Source: Bacteroidetes bacterium UBA1860 (lineage in GTDB: Bacteria > Bacteroidota > Rhodothermia > Balneolales > Balneolaceae). From it: a stretch of 21,096 nucleotides of DNA. The stretch's first letter is position 1; every line of letters starts with the position of its first letter. Both the position numbers and the translations under genes were made by a program. The stretch covers positions 52,671-73,766 of the forward strand of contig DDIC01000039.1 of NCBI GenBank assembly GCA_002338335.1. Direction: 5' to 3'. Shown here piece after piece: positions 8,289 to 16,244 of this stretch. The notes below the pieces were generated by a model, which saw nothing but the letters and a program-made list of their open reading frames with translations, made no database searches and was not told where the DNA came from.

Positions 8289-8294
8289 CGACTG
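8280..8294. terminator. Bidirectional terminator-like hairpin between HU and ansA
   Basis: CAGTCG (8280-8285) and CGACTG (8289-8294) form a perfect 6-bp stem whose 3-nt loop is the HU stop codon TAA. Read on the minus strand, the hairpin is followed by TGCCTTTTTAA, a T-run fitting termination of the ansA transcript. On the plus strand the following bases (CGTTATTAGC) are only weakly T-rich. It sits between two convergent genes. Confidence 0.5.
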
Positions 8295-8325
8295 CGTTAT
8301 TAGCGTAATTCTTTGCACACTTGGT

Positions 8326-9366
8326 TTATCGATCCCCGCAGTATGGAGTCTCAAATAGACTTTTGAATTCCTCCTGGGAAGAGGTGTGCGCCACGCAGAG
8401 CATGGCTTTTGTGATTGTAGATTCGTAGGTCATATCTCCTGCAGAAACTACGCCAAGCGCTTCTAGTTGACGACCACTCTCGTACGCGCTTAGCTGCACT
8501 GTATCGTAGAGTGCTTGCGATCGCACGATGACATGATTCCCTTGCGCGCGAAGTTGCTCCACAAAGGGCAAAACCGAGGTAGGGCCCTTGGTGGGTACAT
8601 TCCCACTGCCATAAGCCTCAAGAATCACCACCTGCTTTGTGTTCATGGGGTCAAGCTCTTGTGGTAAATTTAGTTGGGGCTTCCAACCAGGGAATAGTGG
8701 GAAAATGGAGAGCGATTCAGGTGAAAAATTAAGACCGAAACGTGTGGATGGATCCTGAAAGGGTCTTTTCGCAGGTTCTTTTTGTGAGTTGCGAAGGCCT
8801 TTATACTCTTGTTGGAACTGAATCGACATGCCTATTTTTGCTAGAAGTGCCTCATTTGGGGACGAAAATGCATTAAACTCATTAATGCTAAGCTTTGTGG
8901 TGCGATTCCCTCGATATAGGCAATCATTGAAGGCAATCATGACCTCGGCTATAGGATAGGTAGCAAGCTCGACGGCATTCATTAGATTTCGCCTGGCATC
9001 GCTACGAAGCACACTCAAAGGTACCTGGCTCCCAGTTAATATGATGGGTATGGATAGGTCACTAAGCGTGTATGAGAGGGCAGAGGCTGTGAATGCCATC
9101 GTGTCCGTACCATGAAGCACAACGACTCCGTCACACGTACCCGCAGCAGACCGTATCGCATGAGCCAACGCTATCCAATTCGTTGGGTGCAGGTCCGAGG
9201 AATCCTCTCGAAATAGAGACTCGTGGGTAATGTGAGCGATATCCTCTAACTCTGGAAACGCTCTATCAAACGAGGCTTTGAAGCGCTCATCATCCCAAAA
9301 CATTTCCCCATCCTTGACATCCATGGCAATCGTGCCACCCGTCTGGATGAGATGAATGTGCTTCAC
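8326..9366 (-). CDS. ansA: Type I L-asparaginase
   Basis: This enzyme hydrolyses asparagine to aspartate and ammonia. At 346 residues it fits the cytoplasmic type I class: there is no signal peptide, and QTGGTIA at 8-14 carries the nucleophilic threonine T12. HGTDTM at 85-90 carries the second catalytic pair T87/D88. LTGSQVP with a following SDARRNLMNA block is the family's next conserved segment. The start is a GTG (9364-9366) that overlaps the TGA of the preceding TPR gene by four bases (GTGA), so translation is probably coupled. It is the last gene of the long minus-strand run that begins at nuoA. Confidence 0.93.
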   Translation of the reverse strand: MKHIHLIQTGGTIAMDVKDGEMFWDDERFKASFDRAFPELEDIAHITHESLFREDSSDLHPTNWIALAHAIRSAAGTCDGVVVLHGTDTMAFTASALSYTLSDLSIPIILTGSQVPLSVLRSDARRNLMNAVELATYPIAEVMIAFNDCLYRGNRTTKLSINEFNAFSSPNEALLAKIGMSIQFQQEYKGLRNSQKEPAKRPFQDPSTRFGLNFSPESLSIFPLFPGWKPQLNLPQELDPMNTKQVVILEAYGSGNVPTKGPTSVLPFVEQLRAQGNHVIVRSQALYDTVQLSAYESGRQLEALGVVSAGDMTYESTITKAMLCVAHTSSQEEFKSLFETPYCGDR

Positions 9367-10046
9367 GAATTCAGAACAAGAAGTTTTCCTTGTAGGGATT
9401 TGGCCTGTGAGACATAAAGGCTCTGTGGATAATCATCAATCAGTTGTCCTACAACTTCTAAAGCGGTGTCGTAATCGCCAGCCTGCTGATAACTATATGC
9501 AGCTTGAAGCATGAAATCTGGTGTGGTCCCTTCATTGTCGCTCCAGGTTGCTGCATCCATATACCGATCACCAGCTGCAAGAAAAGACCCATTTTCTTCC
9601 AGTAACTTAGCATGGAACGCGATCGGTCCTACGCCAAGAATCCCTTTGACAGGTTTGTAGGATTGGATGGATTGCAGCGCAAGGTCTGTCTGTCCCAACT
9701 CGTAGTACGCGATTGACGCATAATACGACGCAAGATTCGCGGCTTTGGTGCCACTATAGCCAGATTGAATCTGAACAAAACCTAGGGTGAAATCGGATTC
9801 AACACCATTCAAGGCTGCATCATATAGCCCCACGGAAAGGTATCCTTCCGCGGTAGCCAGCAAAATCTGCGCTTCTTGCTCACGGTTCTCAGAGTATAGA
9901 TTCCATCCCACAAGACCGGCGATACCCGTAATGACAACCGCGGCACTAATGATTAATACCTTGGAGTTGTCCGTCAACCATTGAAGGACTCGTACGGACG
10001 GATCAACTTGTTCTTCCTGTTCTGCAGGATTTGGAAACGTGCTCAT
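9363..10046 (-). CDS. Membrane-anchored tetratricopeptide-repeat protein
   Basis: This 227-residue protein has a short cytoplasmic N-terminus, one membrane helix at about 30-50 (VLIISAAVVITGIAGLVGWNL) and a helical-repeat region outside. The repeats are visible as LLATAEGYLSVGLYDAALNG, ASYYASIAYYELGQTDLALQ and LQAAYSYQQAGDYDTALEV, each spaced as TPR units. The architecture resembles YfgM-like ancillary proteins of the inner membrane, but that identity is inference. It follows the LolD-like gene after 64 bp and overlaps ansA by 4 bp. A role in envelope protein assembly would fit the LolD neighbour, but no partner can be named. Confidence 0.8.
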   Translation of the reverse strand: MSTFPNPAEQEEQVDPSVRVLQWLTDNSKVLIISAAVVITGIAGLVGWNLYSENREQEAQILLATAEGYLSVGLYDAALNGVESDFTLGFVQIQSGYSGTKAANLASYYASIAYYELGQTDLALQSIQSYKPVKGILGVGPIAFHAKLLEENGSFLAAGDRYMDAATWSDNEGTTPDFMLQAAYSYQQAGDYDTALEVVGQLIDDYPQSLYVSQAKSLQGKLLVLNS

Positions 10047-10110
10047 ATAATGAAAAGCAATAAATTGGTTAATTAAGAAAGTTACGCTCCTTCGCTATTG
10101 GAATCAAACC

Positions 10111-10791
10111 TTAGCGTAAAACACCTTCGTGAAGTTCATAGATGTGATCACATAGTTTGGCGATTTCAGCATCATGTGTGACCAATACACACGCCGTTTG
10201 ACTCTGTCGTGATCGTGTAATAAGCACGTCCATGACTTCATTAGATGTCGCTTCATCTAAATTCCCTGTAGGCTCATCGGCCAAGATGATGCTTGGCTGA
10301 TGTACAAAGGCTCTTGCAATCGCCGCTCGTTGTTGCTCACCTCCAGAACACTGTTTGGGGAAATGTGTCAAACGGTGCCCCAAACCAAGATCTTGAAGGA
10401 ATTCACTGGCTTGATGGCGCGCTTTTTTTTGATCATAGCCACCTATGATGAGAGGTAAACTCACATTATCCTGAAGGGTAAAATCGGCCAGAAGATGATG
10501 AAACTGAAAGACAAACCCCATCATTCGGTTACGAAGTGCATCTAGCTCATTTGAAGAGATGGCTGAAATTTGGGTCTCAGACCAATGAATCGTGCCAATA
10601 TCAGGTGAATCAATCCCTCCAAGAAGATGCAAGAGTGTACTTTTGCCAGACCCACTCGATCCCATTATGGCAACAATTTGTCCTTGATGTACTTCCAAGG
10701 AACAGTGCTTCAGCACGTCGATAGACTGTCCTTCATCGTTTTTGTACGATTTGCTGACATCCTTGGCACGTAACATGGGTGAAGTTGTCAT
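10111..10791 (-). CDS. lolD: LolD-like ABC transporter ATPase (lipoprotein release)
   Basis: This is the ATPase subunit of a MacB/LolD-class transporter, 226 residues, cytoplasmic face of the inner membrane. It has Walker A GSSGSGKS at 44-51, a Q-loop near Q96 (VFQFHHL), the signature CSGGEQQR at 148-155, Walker B IILADEPTG at 168-176 and switch His206 (VTHD). The segment VFQFHHLLADFTLQDNV is typical of LolD, which powers release of lipoproteins from the inner membrane for transfer to LolA. The first signature residue is Cys rather than the usual Leu. No LolC/E permease is adjacent, so the partner must be encoded elsewhere. Its ATG overlaps the TGA of the phosphodiesterase gene (ATGA). Other MacB-type export roles are possible. 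Confidence 0.85.
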   Translation of the reverse strand: MTTSPMLRAKDVSKSYKNDEGQSIDVLKHCSLEVHQGQIVAIMGSSGSGKSTLLHLLGGIDSPDIGTIHWSETQISAISSNELDALRNRMMGFVFQFHHLLADFTLQDNVSLPLIIGGYDQKKARHQASEFLQDLGLGHRLTHFPKQCSGGEQQRAAIARAFVHQPSIILADEPTGNLDEATSNEVMDVLITRSRQSQTACVLVTHDAEIAKLCDHIYELHEGVLR

Positions 10792-11603
10792 GAGCGTTCT
10801 GATACAAACTCTGGTAAAAGGATTTGCTCCATTCGAGCGCAGGTCCCATCATCCTTCAATGTAGCCAGAACCCCACAAATTCTAGGATCGCCTTCTGCAG
10901 TTTTGTACCGTTGAGGTGTTAGCATGGTGAGTCGTCGTTTTGCTGTCTCAATATCCAGACCTAGGACAGACTGAAACGACCCTGTCATACCCACATCTGT
11001 GATATAGCCTGTCCCTTTGGGCAGGATACGCGCATCAGAGGTGGGAATATGGGTGTGCGTTCCAACAACCACCGATACTCGTCCATCCAAGTGCCAACCC
11101 ATGGCCATTTTTTCGGCTGTTGCCTCAGAGTGCATATCCACAAAGAGGATATCAACTTCGTCTTTCATTCTTGAAATAGCATAATTCGCCGATTCAAAAG
11201 GATCATTCACCGGTTGCATATAGGTCCGGCCAATTAGATTTAAGACCCCAATTTTCTGATCACGCCCTGGAATTTGGTATACGCCAAATCCGATTCCTGG
11301 ATTCCCCTTGGGATAATTAAATGGACGAAGAATTCTCTTTTCTGTTTTTAGCCGCTTGAAAATAAGGTGTTTGTCAAAGGAGTGATTACCGCCGGTAAGG
11401 ACGTGGATCCCTAAATCAAAGCAAGCATCTGCCAGCTCATCATTTAGGCCTCTTCCTTCATGTAAATTCTCACCATTGGCAATTACAAAAACTGGCTGAT
11501 GCTTCTTTAACAACGCAGGCAATAGAGTTTGTAGAATCTCTAGCCCAGGTTGGGAGACAATGTCACCAATAAACAGAATGCTCAGTGGCTTACGAGAGGC
11601 CAT
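10788..11603 (-). CDS. YmdB-type metallophosphoesterase (TIGR00282 family)
   Basis: This is a 271-residue cytoplasmic phosphodiesterase. The metal-binding residues of the family are all visible: FIGDIVSQPG with D14, ANGENLHEGRG with N43/E45/N46, TGGNHSFD with N73/H74, DMHSEATAEK with H158, and GTHTHIPT with H183/H185. Bacillus YmdB, the characterised member, hydrolyses 2',3'-cyclic nucleotides and affects RNA levels and development. That function is likely but not proven here. It overlaps the end of nuoH by 14 bp and overlaps lolD by 4 bp, so it is translated as part of the nuo transcript. No Shine-Dalgarno site is seen. Confidence 0.9.
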   Translation of the reverse strand: MASRKPLSILFIGDIVSQPGLEILQTLLPALLKKHQPVFVIANGENLHEGRGLNDELADACFDLGIHVLTGGNHSFDKHLIFKRLKTEKRILRPFNYPKGNPGIGFGVYQIPGRDQKIGVLNLIGRTYMQPVNDPFESANYAISRMKDEVDILFVDMHSEATAEKMAMGWHLDGRVSVVVGTHTHIPTSDARILPKGTGYITDVGMTGSFQSVLGLDIETAKRRLTMLTPQRYKTAEGDPRICGVLATLKDDGTCARMEQILLPEFVSERS

Positions 11604-12585
11604 GTTCTAGGAAGTAGAGGACTGAGGCTATAATGACAAAATTGAGAATGCTTAGAGGTAAGAGTCGTGACCACCCCAGATCCATCACTTGCTTGAACGT
11701 AAATCGACCTATTGTCCATCGTACCCAGATGAAAAAGAATGCAAAAAAGCTTGTCTTGGCGAGGAAAACGGATACATCCAGAGCCATTTTGAGGGGTTCT
11801 GATAACTCAGGTAACCATAAGGCGGCAAATGGAAGATGGTAACTGCCAAAGAAAAAGGTTGTGATAAGCATTGAGTTAATGACCACATGCATGTACTCCG
11901 CCAGGAAGAACATCCCAAATTTCATAGAAGAGTATTCTGTGTGGAATCCACCGACAAGCTCTTGTTCTGCCTCCACAAGATCAAATGGCGTACGTTTTGA
12001 CTCGGCAAATGCAGAGATGATGAAAATGATGCCGCCAAGAGGGTTTCGGAGGATATTCCACCAAGTTTCTTGAGATGCAGCAACATCTAGTACATTCAAA
12101 GAACCTGCAAACAAAAGGCATGAGGCTACGGCCATTCCCAAGGGTAATTCGTAACTAATCATCTGTGCAGACGCACGTAAGCCACCCAAAAGGGAGTACT
12201 TGGAATTTGAAGCCCATCCCGCAATGGTGATACCATACACACCCAGCGAAGCAATAGCCAACAAATAGAGCACAGAGGCGTTCATGTTGGAGACATACAA
12301 TCCATCTCCAAACGGTATGACTGCAACTGTCATAATGGCTGTGGCCACTGGAATAATGGGGGCAATCGTATGTAAAAAACGGTACCCAGCGGTTGGAGTG
12401 ATATCTTCTTTTAGAATCAGCTTAATGACATCTGCCACTGGCTGAAACAAGCCTAAAGGCCCTACACGATTTGGACCGTATCGATTTTGAATCGCTCCAG
12501 CAATACGTCTCTCAGCATAGACAGCGATGGCAGCTGAGGAAACGAGTAGAGCTACAGATACCCCTAAAACAATATATGGGGTCAC
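11590..12585 (-). CDS. nuoH: NADH-quinone oxidoreductase subunit H
   Basis: This is a membrane subunit of complex I (331 residues, about eight helices) that forms the lower part of the quinone chamber and the start of the proton path. Conserved blocks are RYGPNRVGPLGLFQPVADVI at 35-54, ESKRTPFDLVEAEQELVGGF at 195-214 and the following TEYSS. The start is GTG (12583-12585), overlapping the nuoG TGA by four bases (GTGA). A strong AGGAGG site lies inside the last codons of nuoG. NuoI, normally next, is not found; a ymdB-type gene overlaps its 3' end instead. Confidence 0.97.
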   Translation of the reverse strand: MTPYIVLGVSVALLVSSAAIAVYAERRIAGAIQNRYGPNRVGPLGLFQPVADVIKLILKEDITPTAGYRFLHTIAPIIPVATAIMTVAVIPFGDGLYVSNMNASVLYLLAIASLGVYGITIAGWASNSKYSLLGGLRASAQMISYELPLGMAVASCLLFAGSLNVLDVAASQETWWNILRNPLGGIIFIISAFAESKRTPFDLVEAEQELVGGFHTEYSSMKFGMFFLAEYMHVVINSMLITTFFFGSYHLPFAALWLPELSEPLKMALDVSVFLAKTSFFAFFFIWVRWTIGRFTFKQVMDLGWSRLLPLSILNFVIIASVLYFLEHGLS

Positions 12586-14324
12586 GATGAGGCCTCCTGT
12601 GTTTCTGATGATGTTAATAAGATACCTCGCTGATCATCCATAGCTTGGTAGGTCACACCTTCAAGAGCCGGGATATTTGATGCTAGTGCATCCAAAACAT
12701 CACGTCCATGGCGATAGGAGAGAGTATGGCCCCACAGCAAAGATAGATCCCCTACAATTTCCCAAAGTGGCTTACAATCTACTTTGTGGTCTTCATTCAC
12801 CCAGTGATCAAATTTGGTTCCAAATCGATCAAGTCTCCCTTCACTCATTTCTAAATCTAGTCGACGGTTGGTGTATTTCGTCTCTTTGGCAGGATAGGTG
12901 CGTTGAATTCTTTGATCTACATTGACATAACTAGCGGTGTGTTCAACCGCGCATGTGATTGGGATCGTCAAGGTGGCTGCTTTGGCCATCTGCGTATGAT
13001 TCGTTCCAAAGTAGATCCATGTTTTCCCCTTAATCTCTTCTTCGCTAAGCCATCCTCTTTCGATGTAATCGTCATGTAGAGAGAGGATCACTTTTGCTTC
13101 TGCCACAGCTTTCTTGAACGCTGCTTTAGTTCGTTTTTTAAGACCCAGAAGCTCACATCCATAGGTGTTGGGCGCTTGGTCATCCACAAGGAGGAAATCA
13201 TCCCCCGATTCTTTTTCAATGTGAGTTGTGTAGGAAGGGGACTGCTTGAGTATCGATTCAGAAAATTGCATCCATGCTCCATTCTCTTCCACAGATGCGT
13301 AAGGACTACCCAACACTAAGATTTGCTTTGTATCGGTAGACTCAACAATCTCCTGAGTTGTTTGGTATGCATTATCCCATGAGGTCATCACCAGGCTACT
13401 GTCATTAGGATGTAGTCTTATTGCAGGGGTGGAGAGTCTTTGTTCATTATAGAGGTGAATGGCATCTCGACCCTTGTCTGTCATCCAGTACTCATTCACA
13501 TGTGGATTATGTCTTGGGGTAATGCGAAGCACAACATTATCACGTGTCCATAAGTCTACATTGACACCCTTCCCGTTGGTGATGTCGAGACCGGGTGTTT
13601 GATTCATTTCCCAGACTCGTGCCTTGAAGCGGAAATCGGTCGATGTAAGTGCACCCACAGGGCATAAATCAATCGTATTCATGGAGTAGGGGTCATCAAA
13701 TACGGTTCCTGGAGCTGTGGTAGGATGATTCTTGTCGCCTCTTCGCGTGATGGTAAGCTGATGTGACTGACTAATTTCATCGGTGAAGCGCGTGCAGCGA
13801 GTACAATTAATGCATCGCTCAGCATCTAGTGTCACACGGGGGCCGAGTTGTACATGTTTAGGCTTGTGTTGCTTTTTAACCTCGAACCGTGATCCCTCAG
13901 GTCCATACTTGTAGGTTTGGATCTGCAGGGGGCACTCACCCGCTTGATCGCAAATCGGGCAGTCCAGTGGATGGTTGATAAGGATCATCTCTAGAGTGTC
14001 CTTGTGTGCCCTTTTTACGAGGTCATCTGTCTCATGAGTATGGACAATCATATCGTCCATCATGTCCATGTTGCACGACGTTTGCAGCTTTGGGAACCAT
14101 CGGATTCGACGCTCCCCTTGGTCATCAAGCTCATAGTCACCTGTTTCTCTGTTCTTGACGTACTGCCCAACCTTTACCATACACATACGGCAATTAGCGG
14201 GGGCGCTCATGGAAGGGTGATAACAGAAAAAGGGGACATCTTTATTCTTTGATAGAATAAAATCGAGCAACTTTGGCTTGCCCTCAAAGCTGTATGGTAT
14301 TCCGTCAATTACGATTTCTGCCAT
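12582..14324 (-). CDS. nuoG: NADH-quinone oxidoreductase subunit G (short form)
   Basis: This is the large Fe-S subunit of the peripheral arm. Cluster ligands can be read in order: N1b [2Fe-2S] C34, C45, C48, C84; N5 with His ligand H118, C122, C125, C131; N4 C171, C174, C177 and C221 (DLCPVGALT). The extra N7 site (CxxCxxxC in E. coli and Thermus) is absent: after RVWEMNQTPG the residues are LDITNGKGVN without cysteine. At 580 residues it is much shorter than the roughly 900 of E. coli, because the C-terminal molybdopterin-like domain is reduced. The protein ends in QEASS, as NuoC does, and these codons contain the ribosome binding site of nuoH. Confidence 0.95.
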   Translation of the reverse strand: MAEIVIDGIPYSFEGKPKLLDFILSKNKDVPFFCYHPSMSAPANCRMCMVKVGQYVKNRETGDYELDDQGERRIRWFPKLQTSCNMDMMDDMIVHTHETDDLVKRAHKDTLEMILINHPLDCPICDQAGECPLQIQTYKYGPEGSRFEVKKQHKPKHVQLGPRVTLDAERCINCTRCTRFTDEISQSHQLTITRRGDKNHPTTAPGTVFDDPYSMNTIDLCPVGALTSTDFRFKARVWEMNQTPGLDITNGKGVNVDLWTRDNVVLRITPRHNPHVNEYWMTDKGRDAIHLYNEQRLSTPAIRLHPNDSSLVMTSWDNAYQTTQEIVESTDTKQILVLGSPYASVEENGAWMQFSESILKQSPSYTTHIEKESGDDFLLVDDQAPNTYGCELLGLKKRTKAAFKKAVAEAKVILSLHDDYIERGWLSEEEIKGKTWIYFGTNHTQMAKAATLTIPITCAVEHTASYVNVDQRIQRTYPAKETKYTNRRLDLEMSEGRLDRFGTKFDHWVNEDHKVDCKPLWEIVGDLSLLWGHTLSYRHGRDVLDALASNIPALEGVTYQAMDDQRGILLTSSETQEASS

Positions 14325-14345
14325 GGGTACTCTACACGTTTTGCG

Positions 14346-15635
14346 TTATCCAACAGGGATAAGACTCGGTTTACATCGAGCTTCAAATTCATCTCTAAAG
14401 CGACTAATCGTATATCGTACAGGCCATGCGGCGGCGTCTGCCAAGGCACAAATGGTACGACCTTCCATTTGTGATGTAATATCTAGCAGTAAATCGAGAT
14501 CACGGGTTGTCCCTTGCCCTGTAACCACTTTCTCGAGGATTTTTTCGAGCCACCCAGTACCCTCACGACAAGGAGTGCATTGTCCACAAGATTCATGATG
14601 ATAAAACTTGCTGATTCTCCATAGAGTCTCCACAATATCGGTGTCCTCATCCATCACAACCATACCAGCAGTCCCCATCATGGATCCTGCACCGCGTAGG
14701 GCATCGGCATCCATCGTGAGATCCTCTAGATCCTTGGCAGGAAGAATAGGGGTGGATGAGCCCCCAGGAATAATCGCCTTGAGTTTTTTCCCATTACGCA
14801 TTCCTTGGGCAACCTCTTCGATCAATGTCATGACAGGCATGCCTGAGGGTAGCTCATAAACTCCAGGGCGATTTACGTGACCCGAGATGCCATACAAAAT
14901 GGGACCGGGATGTGACTCTGCGCCAATGCTCTTAAACCAATCTGCTCCATTTCGAATCACCCCAGGCACATTGGAAAGGGTCTCGATATTATTGATGGTT
15001 GTTGGACGCCCCCATAAACCTCTTTGAGCAGGAAAGGGGGGTTTTACACGTGGATACCCCCTTTTTCCCTCTAAGGACTCAAGGAGTGACGTTTCCTCAC
15101 CACAAATGTACGCTCCAGCACCACTATGCAACACAAGATCCACACTAAAGTCGCTTCCCAGTATGTTTTGACCAAGAAGCCCAGCGTCATAGGCATCTGA
15201 AACAGCTTTTTCCATTTTGTGAATCCAAGAGCGATATTCACCACGGATATAGACATAAATCGACGTAATGGACATCGCGTAGGCAGCAATCGTCGCCCCC
15301 TCAATAAACAAAAAAGGATTGTACTCAAAGATTTTACGATCCTTAAACGTACCTGGTTCAGATTCATCCCCATTGCATGCAAGATACCTAGGCCCACCGT
15401 CCACGGGGGGCATGAAAGACCATTTTAGCCCAGCATTAAACCCAGCTCCACCACGACCACGAATGTTAGCCTCTTTCACTTCTTGAACAACTGAAGCAGG
15501 ATCAGGCCATGTATTCTGGTCATGTAACACAGCATGCAAAGCGTCGTATCCTCCGTGCTTTCTGTACGTTTCGAGACGATCGAGACCCGCAATATTCGGA
15601 ATCAAGACAGGTTCGTAGGTTGTCCAATCACTCAT
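14346..15635 (-). CDS. nuoF: NADH-quinone oxidoreductase subunit F
   Basis: This is the NADH- and FMN-binding subunit, where electrons enter complex I. Numbered from the ATG at 15635 (429 residues), it has RGRGGAGFNAGLKW at 59-72 (nucleotide loop), NGDESEPGTFKDR at 88-100, CGEETSLLESLEG at 178-190 (FMN/NADH site), and the N3 [4Fe-4S] ligands C350, C353, C356 (SCGQCTPC) and C396 (TICALADAAAWP). The frame is open 21 codons further upstream, but 15635 is the better start: it has GGAGG five bases before it, overlaps the nuoE stop by eight bases, and gives the usual length. Confidence 0.96.
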   Translation of the reverse strand: MSDWTTYEPVLIPNIAGLDRLETYRKHGGYDALHAVLHDQNTWPDPASVVQEVKEANIRGRGGAGFNAGLKWSFMPPVDGGPRYLACNGDESEPGTFKDRKIFEYNPFLFIEGATIAAYAMSITSIYVYIRGEYRSWIHKMEKAVSDAYDAGLLGQNILGSDFSVDLVLHSGAGAYICGEETSLLESLEGKRGYPRVKPPFPAQRGLWGRPTTINNIETLSNVPGVIRNGADWFKSIGAESHPGPILYGISGHVNRPGVYELPSGMPVMTLIEEVAQGMRNGKKLKAIIPGGSSTPILPAKDLEDLTMDADALRGAGSMMGTAGMVVMDEDTDIVETLWRISKFYHHESCGQCTPCREGTGWLEKILEKVVTGQGTTRDLDLLLDITSQMEGRTICALADAAAWPVRYTISRFRDEFEARCKPSLIPVG

Positions 15636-16242
15636 CAGAACCTCCAGCCGCTTCGTTGTTTGATGTCGTTGACACAAGGGGCATCGGTATGGACTCAAAG
15701 TCTGGAGTGTCTCCAGAGGCTAACTGATCCAATACTTGGTCGACCTTTTCAGGGGTGAGATGGTTCACATATACATCATTGGTAATTTGCATCATAGGTG
15801 CATAGCCACACGCCCCTAGACACTCTGCTTCTTGTAGTGTGAACTCTCCGTCGGGTGTGGTTTCTCCCGCTTTAATCCCCAATTTATTCTCTAAGTACCC
15901 TAGGGTATCCATCCCGCCACATAGGTGACAACTAAGGCAGGTGCAAACATCTAACACATGCTTGCCTTTGGGGGTTTTAAAGTACTGCGTGTAGAACTCC
16001 GCTACTCCGTGAACGTGAGATTCTGGCAGATCTAGAGTATAAGCCACAAGACGTTGCACCTCAGGGTCTACATGCCCAAAAGTATCTTGAGCCATCCAAA
16101 GTACAGGGAGAGTCACTGCTTGAACTTCAGGGTATTTAGTTTTTAGCACCTCAATCTCTGCTAGCTGCTCTTTTGTGAACGTGTAGGCACTCGTGCCGTT
16201 TTGGCTCAATGATGCTCCGTTATCTGATGACTTTTGTGACAT
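15628..16242 (-). CDS. nuoE: NADH-quinone oxidoreductase subunit E
   Basis: This thioredoxin-fold subunit of the peripheral arm, 204 residues, holds the N1a [2Fe-2S] cluster. The ligands are C100 and C105 (VCTCLSC) and C141 and C145 (ECLGACGYAP), matching the C-x4-C...C-x3-C pattern. C102 and C108 are additional cysteines near the cluster. The N-terminal 20 residues are a Ser/Asn-rich extension and the C-terminal 25 are low complexity. The start lies 2 bp after the nuoD stop, and the last codons carry the GGAGG used by nuoF. Confidence 0.96.
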   Translation of the reverse strand: MSQKSSDNGASLSQNGTSAYTFTKEQLAEIEVLKTKYPEVQAVTLPVLWMAQDTFGHVDPEVQRLVAYTLDLPESHVHGVAEFYTQYFKTPKGKHVLDVCTCLSCHLCGGMDTLGYLENKLGIKAGETTPDGEFTLQEAECLGACGYAPMMQITNDVYVNHLTPEKVDQVLDQLASGDTPDFESIPMPLVSTTSNNEAAGGSDE

Positions 16243-16244
16243 AA

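Noticed and set aside
15636..15698. N-terminal extension of NuoF (21 codons, starting MSPYRC)
   Set aside because: It lies entirely inside nuoE in another frame, lacks a ribosome binding site, and the ATG at 15635 has GGAGG and gives the family length.
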